A stretch of 34,980 nucleotides of DNA from contig CALBVZ010000097.1 of assembly GCA_937969445.1 (NCBI GenBank), forward strand, positions 1-34,980, given 5' to 3'. The notes beneath the pieces are model-generated. The model saw only the letters and a list, made by a program, of their open reading frames with translations. It was not told where the DNA came from and did no database searches. Source of the stretch: an uncultured Octadecabacter sp. GTDB taxonomy: Bacteria > Pseudomonadota > Alphaproteobacteria > Rhodobacterales > Rhodobacteraceae. Shown here one piece after another: positions 8,030 to 15,636 of this stretch. The translations under genes and the position numbers were made by a program. Position 1 is the stretch's first letter; every line of letters begins with the position of its first letter.

Positions 8030-9094
8030 TTATCCCCACGTTCCTCTCGTCATCAGCCCAAGCGTTTCAAGCTGAGTTGTATCTTCGTACTTCACCGACT
8101 TTTCGAACCAAAGATCTGGGTCGTCGACCAATGCCCCGTAGTAGGGTTGATATAGGTCGCTATTTTCAAAATGCTGCCCGCGTTCCAGTTCTTCAGCGGA
8201 TTTCTCACCGATATTGGGTAGAAACTTGGTGTGGAGCAGTACACCAGAAACTTTTGCGCGCTCACCCAAGTCAAACACATCGTTCAATCGCCTTGGAAGT
8301 ATCTGGTGGGTAGATGTCACATAGGCATACCCTTTGCGCCATTTCACCAATGGCGTCTTGTTCAATGTCGGAGATCGCTCGGGCTGACTGCCAAAAAACA
8401 CACGATCGCGCACGCCTCCCTGAATCCAAAGGTTCCCGAAAACGGGGTGAAGCTTGGCTCGGTAGTTGTCCGCATCAAACCACGACACTGTTTGGATCGG
8501 GTCATCACCGGCCGAATACTGCGCCTGCGCGACCGGGCCTTTAGGATACATATCCAACATCAACGCACCAAACGCGTCGTGCCCATTTGCATCAAGATGT
8601 TGCGTCAATGCATCCAACCCGCTTGTATCGCTGTCAGGATAAACCAGCAATTCATCCGCATCGACCGTAAGGCACCAGCGTCCAGCGCCGTATTTGATCT
8701 GCAGGCAAGTTAGCCAATCGACGCCAAACCGAGAATCCTTGTAGCTGTTCGGCGTTACCCAAACAGATACATCGGACTGCTTTGCGAGATAGTCCGCCGT
8801 GCCATCATCACTTGCATTGTCGACGATCAAGAAATGCGCAACGCCCAAAGCACGGTAATGCTCCAACCAATGTTCAATGCGCATCATTTCATTTCGCATC
8901 GTCGCGAAAACCAAAACCCCGACCTCAGGAATGCCGTGAACCGACAGTCGATTAAGTTCCCGCCGCCGCCGCAATGATCGTAACAAAAGCCGCCGCCGTT
9001 TCCACCGCATCCGATAGGAAAACCACGCGTCCGAAAACACGTTAGATTTCTTTTGTTCTCCGGAATTTTCGTCCTGCAGAATGAAGGGGAACAT
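8030..9094 (-). CDS. GT2-type glycosyltransferase, copy B
   Basis: 354 residues, the tandem paralogue of the 6869-7981 gene. Motifs: MRNE (66-69), IVDNASDDG (90-98), TVDADELL (143-150) as the likely DxD. Shared blocks with copy A run over nearly the whole length, so a local duplication followed by divergence is the simplest origin. A strongly basic helix at about 28-48 (many R and K) may touch phospholipid or polymer; this is inference. It begins 12 bases after galU, and 48 bases separate it from copy A. No membrane segment. The substrate cannot be assigned. Confidence 0.84.
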   Translation of the reverse strand: MFPFILQDENSGEQKKSNVFSDAWFSYRMRWKRRRLLLRSLRRRRELNRLSVHGIPEVGVLVFATMRNEMMRIEHWLEHYRALGVAHFLIVDNASDDGTADYLAKQSDVSVWVTPNSYKDSRFGVDWLTCLQIKYGAGRWCLTVDADELLVYPDSDTSGLDALTQHLDANGHDAFGALMLDMYPKGPVAQAQYSAGDDPIQTVSWFDADNYRAKLHPVFGNLWIQGGVRDRVFFGSQPERSPTLNKTPLVKWRKGYAYVTSTHQILPRRLNDVFDLGERAKVSGVLLHTKFLPNIGEKSAEELERGQHFENSDLYQPYYGALVDDPDLWFEKSVKYEDTTQLETLGLMTRGTWG

Positions 9095-9106
9095 CAGCCT
9101 AAAGCG

Positions 9107-10000
9107 CTACTGCGCTGCCTGCTGCATCGACATCATTTCGCGTAAGTATGCCCCGAACTCTTCGCCTAGATCTGGCCTCGCCATTCCAAAGGCAACAGTT
9201 GCCTGTAAGAAGCCTGCTTTTGAACCACAATCAAAACGCTGTCCGCGGAAACGGTACCCGAATACATCGCGGCCCTCGCGTAGTTCCGCATCAATCGCAT
9301 CAGTTAGCTGCACTTCACCACCTGATCCGGTTTTGATTTTGTTCAAGTTCTGCATGATTTTCGGAGTCAGAATATAGCGACCGATCACTGCCAAGTTTGA
9401 AGGCGCTTCTTCAACAGGAGGTTTCTCAACCAGTCCCTTCACCGAAACCATTGACCCGAAATCTTCTTTGACGTCGATAACGCCGTAAGATGAAGCCTTT
9501 TCTTCAGGCACTTCCATAGCTGCAACCATACAGCCACCGGTTTCTTCGTGCGCTTCAACCATCTGTTGAAGACATGGCTTTTCAGCCGCGATCACGTCAT
9601 CGGGAAGGATAACGGCAAAAGGTTCGTTGCCCACCAGTCGGCGTGCACACCAAACAGCGTGACCGAGACCAAGCGCCTTGTGCTGGCGGATATAGGCGAT
9701 TGCACCACTGTCCATGTTGGTCGCCTTTAGCGCTTCCAGCATTTCGGTTTTACCCTTCTTTCGAAGCGTACTCTCAAGCTCAGGCGCGATGTCAAAATAG
9801 TCCTCAAGCGCGGACTTGCCGCGCGAAGTCACAAAGATGAATTCCTTGATGCCTGCGGCACGCGCTTCATCAATCGCGTATTGGATCAACGGGCGATCCA
9901 CGAGCGTCATAATTTCTTTAGGAACCGCCTTTGTTGCAGGCAGGAATCGCGTCCCCAAACCAGCCACTGGAAAGATTGCCTTCGTCACACGTTTTTTCAT
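9107..10000 (-). CDS. galU: UTP-glucose-1-phosphate uridylyltransferase GalU
   Basis: 297 residues, the family's usual size. Makes UDP-glucose from UTP and glucose-1-phosphate, the donor for many glycosyltransferases and the precursor of UDP-glucuronate. The nucleotide-binding signature GLGTRFLPATKAVPKE (14-29) is intact, and DRPLIQYAIDEA, VILPDDVI and VEKP are all in place. Start ATG gives MKKRVTKAIFPVAG, as in relatives. It lies 113 bases below kdsB and 12 bases above a GT2 gene on the same strand, so it likely feeds the adjacent enzymes. The 113-base gap may carry a second promoter, but I could not find a convincing one. Confidence 0.96.
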   Translation of the reverse strand: MKKRVTKAIFPVAGLGTRFLPATKAVPKEIMTLVDRPLIQYAIDEARAAGIKEFIFVTSRGKSALEDYFDIAPELESTLRKKGKTEMLEALKATNMDSGAIAYIRQHKALGLGHAVWCARRLVGNEPFAVILPDDVIAAEKPCLQQMVEAHEETGGCMVAAMEVPEEKASSYGVIDVKEDFGSMVSVKGLVEKPPVEEAPSNLAVIGRYILTPKIMQNLNKIKTGSGGEVQLTDAIDAELREGRDVFGYRFRGQRFDCGSKAGFLQATVAFGMARPDLGEEFGAYLREMMSMQQAAQ

Positions 10001-10113
10001 GTTGTACCTATTGTTGCCCTTTGCGGGTCCTGCTTTCCCCTAGGCTAACACTAAAACGCTGACCAACAAATAACCAAACCGTGGATCAAGTGGGGAAAAT
10101 TCAACGATTTTGA

Positions 10114-10914
10114 TCAGTTGTGGCCCATTTCTGACAGCATGGCTTCAATTTTGGATACATCTTCTGGGTTATTTAGCTCCCAAAATTGGCGGCCACGTGC
10201 TTCAACTTCGACACACAGCATATGTGCTCCGCGTTCTAGAAAGCGCAGCTGTTCCAGGCCTTCGAGATGCTCGAGCGGACCGGACGCCCAGCGCGGATAC
10301 GCGGCCAACGCGGACGGGCGATAGGCATAAACACCGACATGGTGGAAAACAGGTGTCTCATCGTCGTCGTCATACACCTTACCAGTGTACGGAATGACCT
10401 CTTTTGAGAAAAACAACGCATTGTGGTCAGCGCCAAACACAGCAGTTGTGCCACCTACACGACCTTCGCGGCGATCATCTAGCAAGCCATTCAGCGCACG
10501 TCCGTCACACCGCAACACAGGCGTTGCGACTTCGGCGACAGGGTGTGCGATCAGCCCAGCAACTAAGTCTTCGATAAACCAAGCGGGCGTTAACGGGGCA
10601 TCGCCCTGCAAGTTCACAACGATTTCGTAACCACCACCCAAGGTATCTAAGGCTTCTGCGCAACGTTCAGTACCATTCTGGCACTCTGTAGAAGTCATCA
10701 CGACCTCCGCACCAAACGCCTCTGCCGCGTCTTTAATGCGGTCGTCATCCGTTGCGACAACAACGCGATCGACGCCTGTCACGTTTTGGGCGGCCTCCCA
10801 AGATCGTTGGATCAAACTTTTGGCGTCACCATTTGCGCCACGCAGTTCTACCAAAGGCTTGCCTGGATAGCGCGTAGATGCGAAGCGCGCCGGAATGACG
10901 ACAAGAACGCCCAT
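10114..10914 (-). CDS. kdsB: CMP-Kdo synthetase-like cytidylyltransferase (KdsB family)
   Basis: 266 residues. KdsB activates Kdo with CTP to CMP-Kdo. The N-terminus VVIPARFASTRYPGKPLVE (5-23) is the classic family signature, followed by VVATDD (52-57), CQNGTER (78-84) and NLQGDAPL (101-108). In canonical KdsB the last motif reads QGDEP; the alanine here is a real difference and could mark a subfamily that uses a different nonulosonate or serves capsule rather than lipid A. Start ATG overlaps the cysQ TAA by one base (TAATG), so the two are translationally coupled. Whether this is the only kdsB of the genome cannot be told from the window. Confidence 0.85.
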   Translation of the reverse strand: MGVLVVIPARFASTRYPGKPLVELRGANGDAKSLIQRSWEAAQNVTGVDRVVVATDDDRIKDAAEAFGAEVVMTSTECQNGTERCAEALDTLGGGYEIVVNLQGDAPLTPAWFIEDLVAGLIAHPVAEVATPVLRCDGRALNGLLDDRREGRVGGTTAVFGADHNALFFSKEVIPYTGKVYDDDDETPVFHHVGVYAYRPSALAAYPRWASGPLEHLEGLEQLRFLERGAHMLCVEVEARGRQFWELNNPEDVSKIEAMLSEMGHN

Positions 10915-11714
10915 TAGGGTAGCTTCAAATCAATGCCTGGTGCGTAGGCAATGAAAAACGGGTTTGCGAAGTCATCTTTGCCGTAAGAAAGCGGTGTGTG
11001 ATCGTCGAAACGAACGACGTGGCCACCGGCACCCGTCAACACAGCGTGCCCCGCTGCGGTATCCCATTCCATCGTGCGGCCGACGCGCGGGTAAATGTCC
11101 GCCTCGCCTGTAGCGACAAGGCAGAATTTCAACGAAGAGCCCGCGCTTTTCATGTCATTCACAGCATACTTGTTGATGTAGTCATCCGTTGCCTGATCGC
11201 GGTGCGATTTGGATGCGACAACCATCAAGCCCGTATTGTCTGGTGTGCTTACAGAAATCGGGATGGTTGTGCCGATTGTCGCTTTGTCGAGGTCACCAAC
11301 TTCTTCGACAGATACGCCAGCGGCGTTCGTGTAAAACAAGCGCCCTTTTGCAGGTGCATAGACAACACCACGCTGCGGTGCGCCGTCTTCGACATAGGCG
11401 ATGTTTACGGTGAAATCGCCGCGGCGATGAATGAATTCTTTGGTGCCATCAAGCGGATCAACGATCAGGAAGGTATTCGCAGTGACCGAATGACTGTCAG
11501 CTTGTTCTTCAGTGACGAGCGCAACATCAGGGAACGCTGCACGCAGACCTGCGGAAATATGCGCATCAGCCGCTTCGTCTGCCGCCGTAACTGGGCTGTC
11601 GTCGCTTTTGGATTTCACTTCGAAATCATCGGCATCATAGATGTCCATGATAATATCGCCAGCTTCCAGCGACAAGCGCCGCATTACTTCTGTTAACTTG
11701 TCAAAATCCATCAC
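10914..11714 (-). CDS. cysQ: 3'(2'),5'-bisphosphate nucleotidase CysQ (inositol monophosphatase superfamily)
   Basis: 266 residues. Hydrolyses 3'-phosphoadenosine-5'-phosphate (PAP) to AMP, relieving product inhibition of PAPS-using enzymes. Metal-site motifs are complete: VTEE (67-70), DPLDGTKEF (86-94) and WDTAAG (217-222). KEF after the DPLDGT motif favours CysQ over inositol monophosphatase. It is the first gene of the minus-strand glycan run, coupled to kdsB, while the sulfotransferase that would make PAP is the last gene. A perfect TTGACA at 11809-11814 (minus) is a candidate -35, but the -10 is poor. Start chosen at the first of two adjacent ATGs. Confidence 0.93.
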   Translation of the reverse strand: MMDFDKLTEVMRRLSLEAGDIIMDIYDADDFEVKSKSDDSPVTAADEAADAHISAGLRAAFPDVALVTEEQADSHSVTANTFLIVDPLDGTKEFIHRRGDFTVNIAYVEDGAPQRGVVYAPAKGRLFYTNAAGVSVEEVGDLDKATIGTTIPISVSTPDNTGLMVVASKSHRDQATDDYINKYAVNDMKSAGSSLKFCLVATGEADIYPRVGRTMEWDTAAGHAVLTGAGGHVVRFDDHTPLSYGKDDFANPFFIAYAPGIDLKLP

Positions 11715-11750
11715 ACTGCTCCAGTTTATCTGCGATCACGGCTCTTTTGA

Positions 11751-11779
11751 TTGATCCGCGAATTTTGGGCCTTTATGCT
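11751..11779 (+). promoter_or_regulatory. Candidate sigma-70 promoter of the export permease
   Basis: TTGATC (11751-11756) and TATGCT (11774-11779) are separated by exactly 17 bases, each matching four of six consensus positions. The predicted transcript would start about 70 bases before the permease ATG. It is close to the divergent candidate for cysQ, so the two directions may be co-regulated. Read by eye only. Confidence 0.4.
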
Positions 11780-11785
11780 ACTGTG

Positions 11786-11814
11786 CTAAAGGATCGGCAA
11801 GATTTTCGTGTCAA
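11786..11814 (-). promoter_or_regulatory. Weak candidate promoter for the cysQ-to-sulfotransferase run
   Basis: On the minus strand TTGACA (11809-11814) is followed after 17 bases by CTTTAG (11786-11791), or after 18 by TTTAGC. The -35 is perfect and the -10 poor, so this is tentative. It lies about 70 bases before the cysQ start, close to and divergent from the candidate permease promoter. Confidence 0.3.
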
Positions 11815-11856
11815 TAACGGCACTCAACCGCATAAGCGACGACTGGCAGGCACAAA

Positions 11857-12678
11857 ATGTTCGAAGCAAGACGTAATTTGAGCCGCTCGCGCTCAGCATT
11901 TTCGATGCTGGGGCTCATCTATCATTCCATCGTTCGGAATGTACGACAGGGGCATCGCAATGCACTGGTCGGTCTGCTTCTGAATATGATGCAGACGGTG
12001 ATCTTTGTTGGTGCATTTTATTTCATGTTCTCGGTTTTGGGACTTAGAGGCACGGCTATCCGCGGCGATTTCCTGCTATATATCATGTCCGGGATTTTCC
12101 TGTTTCTGACTCACAATAAGGCGATGGGCGCTGTTCTTGGTGCTGAGGGCCCCACCTCAGCTATGATGAAGCACGAACCGATGAATACGATCGTCGCGAT
12201 CGCGGCCTCGGCAATTGCAGCGCTCTATATGCAGGTGCTTTCGATGTCAGTCGTGTTGTACTTGTACCATGTAATGATGGGTCCAATCACAATTTTAGAC
12301 CCTATAGGCGCAATGGCGATGGTTCTTTTGGCTTGGTTCACTGGCGTAGCTGTAGGGATAGTCTTTCTATCGCTGAAGCCATGGTTTCCTGGTTTCGTTC
12401 AGATTGCTTCTTCAATTTATGCTCGCGCGAACATGATTGCCTCTGGCAAGATGTTTGTGGCCAATGCGCTCCCCAGCCACTTGCTCGCGATGTTTGATTG
12501 GAATCCGCTGTTTCACTGCATCGATCAGGCGCGTGGCTTTGCGTTCCTGAACTACAACCCTCATTACAGCTCAATCAGCTATCCACTGAAAGTTGCACTC
12601 GTGCTGATTATGATCGGCCTGATGCTTGAGTTTTTCACCCGCAAACACGCATCTGCCAGCTGGGAAGCAACACGATGA
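11857..12678 (+). CDS. ABC-2 type polysaccharide export permease, KpsM-like (orphan)
   Basis: 273 residues with about six hydrophobic segments (roughly 37-60, 71-88, 112-138, 150-172, a weaker one near 180-200, and 245-260). The cytoplasmic N-terminus, first helix after RNALVGLLLN and NPLFHCIDQARGF before the last helix resemble ABC-2 permeases that export capsule, teichoic or O-antigen polymers. Such permeases need a KpsT-like ATPase, but none is within the window and lptB belongs to another system. It stands alone, divergent from the glycan genes. The Shine-Dalgarno before the ATG is weak. Role in capsule or other polymer export is inference from family and context. Confidence 0.78.
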   Translation: MFEARRNLSRSRSAFSMLGLIYHSIVRNVRQGHRNALVGLLLNMMQTVIFVGAFYFMFSVLGLRGTAIRGDFLLYIMSGIFLFLTHNKAMGAVLGAEGPTSAMMKHEPMNTIVAIAASAIAALYMQVLSMSVVLYLYHVMMGPITILDPIGAMAMVLLAWFTGVAVGIVFLSLKPWFPGFVQIASSIYARANMIASGKMFVANALPSHLLAMFDWNPLFHCIDQARGFAFLNYNPHYSSISYPLKVALVLIMIGLMLEFFTRKHASASWEATR

Positions 12679-12881
12679 TCCTTTTGTTAGGTTTAGATTT
12701 TTCGCGTTCTTTGGCTTCAGTTTGAATGCGCAAACGTTGTCTTCCCTTTATGAGGGATCGAACGTTCGGGATATCCGCGCTGTTGCACATGCAAACAGAT
12801 GAGGGAAATTATGTTCACCAAGGTTGCTGCACCTTACAAACCGAATAGTCTACACATTGGTCTTCGGTCTTGTGAGATGCC
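12679..12881. other. Intergenic stretch after the permease; possible decayed reading frame, no confident gene
   Basis: 203 bases between two gene ends. One plus-strand frame (about 12680-12796) reads a hydrophobic stretch FRFFAFFGFSLNAQ followed by TLSSLYEGSNVRDIRAV and a stop, which looks like a signal peptide and mature N-terminus, but it has no ATG or GTG start. A second frame from ATG 12811 has a good Shine-Dalgarno (GAGGG at 12801-12805) and would give 52 residues ending at 12969, running antisense into alkB. A ten-base palindrome lies at 12759-12768. No terminator with a T-run is visible after the permease. I do not call a gene here. Confidence 0.3.
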
Positions 12882-13517
12882 CTATGTCACGACCCGCAAG
12901 GTCAGGTTTACCCGTCCACCACCCTGTAGCAATGACGAAGACCCAGCGCGGGTCTTATCGATTCCATGATACACAAGTCGCGCATCACCGCCCATCACAA
13001 CCACATCGCCAGACCTCAGCCAAATGGATTCCGTTTTCCCACCACGGGTAAGGTTGCCGACTCGAAACAGCCCCTCGTCACCCAAGGACACTGATACGAC
13101 AGGTTCACTAAACTCCGCCTCGTCACGGTCCTGATGCATCCCCATTCTTGCCGCGTCTCGATAGAGGTTTATCAAGCAACATTCTGGAAGCCGATCCGAA
13201 CCTGAGACCTTCTCCCAAATATTAAGGACGGACGACGGGATAGCTGGCCATGCCTTCCCGTTTGGATGCGTCTCGGAGTATCTGTATCCGGAACGATCCG
13301 ACACCCAGCCAAAACGCCCCGCGCTCGTCATTTGGACGGACATTGGCTTGCCATTAGGGGTCATGGGCGAAAACAGCGGCGCGGCCGCTACAATTGCGCG
13401 AATATCATCCACAATCGCCTCTTGTTCGGGCCGATCAAGCAGCCCTTCCCAGACCTGAACACCCCTTAAAGCCACAGTTGGGCGAGAATTATTCATCTGT
13501 TCACCATTTTTGCGCAT
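12882..13517 (-). CDS. alkB: AlkB-type 2-oxoglutarate/Fe(II) dioxygenase (DNA alkylation repair)
   Basis: Up to 211 residues. AlkB removes methyl groups from 1-methyladenine and 3-methylcytosine by oxidative demethylation. Iron ligands are H128-x-D130 in MHQDRDE and H184 in VYHGID; the 2-oxoglutarate-binding RVNLTLR stands at 202-208. SVQMTSAG and GRFGWVSD are also typical of AlkB. Start is uncertain: the frame opens at MRKNGEQ (13517), but the second ATG at 13496 (MNNSRP) is equally plausible and neither has a strong Shine-Dalgarno. It is monocistronic, divergent from dnaK and convergent with the permease. No Ada-type regulatory gene is nearby. Confidence 0.92.
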   Translation of the reverse strand: MRKNGEQMNNSRPTVALRGVQVWEGLLDRPEQEAIVDDIRAIVAAAPLFSPMTPNGKPMSVQMTSAGRFGWVSDRSGYRYSETHPNGKAWPAIPSSVLNIWEKVSGSDRLPECCLINLYRDAARMGMHQDRDEAEFSEPVVSVSLGDEGLFRVGNLTRGGKTESIWLRSGDVVVMGGDARLVYHGIDKTRAGSSSLLQGGGRVNLTLRVVT

Positions 13518-13534
13518 TACCCAGTATTACATAG

Positions 13535-13563
13535 CTTGCAGGCTGTATTTGCCACACCTATAT
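13535..13563 (+). promoter_or_regulatory. RpoH (sigma-32) type heat-shock promoter of dnaK
   Basis: CTTGCA (13535-13540) and CCTATAT (13557-13563) are separated by 16 bases. This matches the alphaproteobacterial RpoH pattern CTTGaa / CyTATnT, with the -10 perfect and the -35 off by one. Transcription would start near 13570, giving a leader of about 95 bases before dnaK. Confidence 0.7.
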
Positions 13564-13575
13564 ACACTCCGATCC

Positions 13576-13593
13576 GAATGGGGCCTCCCATTC
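13576..13593 (+). other. Hairpin at the 5' end of the dnaK leader RNA
   Basis: GAATGGG (13576-13582) and CCCATTC (13587-13593) form a perfect 7-bp stem with a 4-base loop, within about ten bases of the predicted transcription start. It is not the CIRCE operator (no TTAGCACTC). It may stabilise the 5' end or tune initiation; that role is inference. Confidence 0.5.
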
Positions 13594-13664
13594 AACCTAC
13601 AACCATAGATGCCGGTGCCAAAACGGGCCTGCATCGCTCCAATCGCCTGAAAGGGATTTGAAAC

Positions 13665-15566
13665 ATGGCAAAAGTAATTGGCATTGACCTCGGGACTACA
13701 AACTCCTGTGTCGCAATCATGGACGGCTCGCAGCCACGCGTTATCGAAAACGCAGAAGGCGCGCGTACAACTCCATCTATCGTAGCATTCACCGATGACG
13801 AACGTCTCGTCGGTCAGCCGGCTAAACGTCAGGCTGTTACGAACCCTGAAAACACAATCTTCGGCATTAAGCGCCTTGTTGGTCGTCGCAACGATGACAA
13901 ACATCTTGCTAAAGACAAAAAGAACCTTCCGTTCAACGTTATCGATGGCGGCAACGGTGACGCATGGGTCGAAGCCAAGGGTGAGAAGTACTCCCCAGCG
14001 CAGATCTCTGCTGTGATCCTGCAGAAGATGAAAGAAACCGCTGAATCCTACCTCAGCGAAGAAGTAACACAGGCCGTCATCACGGTTCCTGCTTACTTCA
14101 ACGATGCCCAGCGTCAGGCAACGAAAGACGCCGGTAAGATTGCTGGCCTCGAAGTGCTACGCATCATCAACGAACCGACAGCGGCTGCGTTGGCTTATGG
14201 CCTCGACAAAAAAGAAACTCAGACAATCGCTGTGTATGACCTTGGTGGTGGTACATTCGATGTAACGATCCTCGAAATCGACGACGGTTTGTTCGAAGTA
14301 AAGTCCACCAACGGTGACACGTTCCTTGGTGGCGAAGACTTTGACATGCGCATCGTTAACTACCTCGCGGAAGAGTTCAAAAAGTCGAACGGCGTTGACC
14401 TGAAAAAAGACAAGATGGCGCTTCAGCGTCTGAAGGAAGCTGCGGAAAAGGCAAAGATCGAACTTTCCTCTGCGTCCCAGACTGAAATCAACCAACCGTT
14501 TATTTCCATGGGTCCAGATGGTTCCCCATTGCACATGGTCATGAAACTGACACGTGCAAAGCTGGAAACGCTTGTTGGTGATCTGATCAAGTCTTCCATG
14601 AAACCATGCCAAGCTGCGTTGAAAGATGCAGGCCTGACAACAAATGACATCGACGAAGTCGTTCTGGTTGGTGGTATGACACGCATGCCTAAAGTCATCG
14701 AAGAAGTGACTAAATTCTTCGGTAAGGAACCACATAAGGGTGTGAACCCTGATGAGGTTGTGGCGATGGGTGCTGCTATTCAGGCTGGTGTTCTTCAGGG
14801 CGACGTTAAAGACGTTGTTCTTCTGGACGTCACACCGCTGTCCTTGGGCATCGAGACACTCGGCGGCGTTTTCACACGCTTGATCGACCGTAACACAACG
14901 ATCCCAACGAAGAAGTCTCAGGTGTTCTCTACTGCTGAAGACAACCAAAATGCTGTGACGATCCGCGTGTTCCAGGGTGAGCGCGAGATGGCTGCCGACA
15001 ACAAGATGCTCGGCCAGTTCAACCTCGAGAGCATCCCACCAGCACCACGCGGCATGCCACAGATCGAAGTGACCTTTGATATCGACGCCAACGGCATCGT
15101 ATCTGTTGCGGCATCCGATAAGGGTACCGGCAAAGAGCAGAAGATCACGATCCAGGCATCCGGCGGTCTGTCCGATGAAGACATCGAGCAAATGGTTCGC
15201 GACGCAGAAGACAACGCTGAAGCGGATAAGGACCGTAAGGAACTGGTCGAAGCCAAGAACCAAGCGGAAAGCCTGGTCCACTCGACTGAGAAGTCCATGG
15301 AAGAGCATGCCGACAAAGTTGACCCAACCACAATCGAAGCTATTGAGCTGGCAATTGCTGCGCTCAAGGACGATCTGGAAGGTGAAGACGCTGGCAAAAT
15401 CAAGTCCGGTATCCAGAACGTTACTGAGTCTGCGATGAAACTGGGTGAGGCCATCTACAAGTCCGCTCAGGAAGAAGCTGGCGAAGCCGAGCCTGAAGCT
15501 GCTGCAGCCGACGAAGATATCGTCGACGCAGACTTCGAAGACCTCGACGACGACCAGCGCGGATAA
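13665..15566 (+). CDS. dnaK: Molecular chaperone DnaK (Hsp70)
   Basis: 633 residues, full length. ATP-driven cytoplasmic chaperone that works with DnaJ and GrpE on nascent and heat-damaged proteins. The nucleotide-binding domain shows IDLGTTNS (7-14), [17 protein letters not shown] (141-157) and [10 protein letters not shown] (191-200). The interdomain linker [19 protein letters not shown] and the substrate-binding domain follow, and the C-terminus is acidic, ending [12 protein letters not shown] follows a GAAAGGGA Shine-Dalgarno. The upstream RpoH-type promoter predicts heat induction, and dnaJ follows after 70 bases containing a hairpin. A long antisense open frame (14157-15308) is a codon-bias artefact. 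Confidence 0.99.
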   Translation: MAKVIGIDLGTTNSCVAIMDGSQPRVIENAEGARTTPSIVAFTDDERLVGQPAKRQAVTNPENTIFGIKRLVGRRNDDKHLAKDKKNLPFNVIDGGNGDAWVEAKGEKYSPAQISAVILQKMKETAESYLSEEVTQAVITVPAYFNDAQRQATKDAGKIAGLEVLRIINEPTAAALAYGLDKKETQTIAVYDLGGGTFDVTILEIDDGLFEVKSTNGDTFLGGEDFDMRIVNYLAEEFKKSNGVDLKKDKMALQRLKEAAEKAKIELSSASQTEINQPFISMGPDGSPLHMVMKLTRAKLETLVGDLIKSSMKPCQAALKDAGLTTNDIDEVVLVGGMTRMPKVIEEVTKFFGKEPHKGVNPDEVVAMGAAIQAGVLQGDVKDVVLLDVTPLSLGIETLGGVFTRLIDRNTTIPTKKSQVFSTAEDNQNAVTIRVFQGEREMAADNKMLGQFNLESIPPAPRGMPQIEVTFDIDANGIVSVAASDKGTGKEQKITIQASGGLSDEDIEQMVRDAEDNAEADKDRKELVEAKNQAESLVHSTEKSMEEHADKVDPTTIEAIELAIAALKDDLEGEDAGKIKSGIQNVTESAMKLGEAIYKSAQEEAGEAEPEAAAADEDIVDADFEDLDDDQRG

Positions 15567-15583
15567 CCTCTGGTGAACTTTGC

Positions 15584-15610
15584 AGGACCGGTCCTAATCG
15601 GGCCGGTCCT
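15584..15610 (+). other. Intercistronic hairpin between dnaK and dnaJ
   Basis: AGGACCGG (15584-15591) pairs with CCGGTCCT (15603-15610), a perfect 8-bp GC-rich stem with an 11-base loop. No T-run follows, so it is not a standard intrinsic terminator. More likely it is a processing or stability element that lets dnaK mRNA outlast dnaJ mRNA. Confidence 0.6.
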
Positions 15611-15636
15611 CTGCTTCCCAAGGGGGAATTTCTGTC

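Noticed and set aside
12759-12768. CGAACGTTCG palindrome as an operator
   Set aside because: A single ten-base palindrome with no flanking promoter or repeat copy; not enough to support a binding site.
14157-15308. 383-codon open frame on the minus strand inside dnaK
   Set aside because: Fully antisense to a highly conserved gene, with a cysteine- and histidine-rich translation of no recognisable family; a by-product of codon bias in dnaK.
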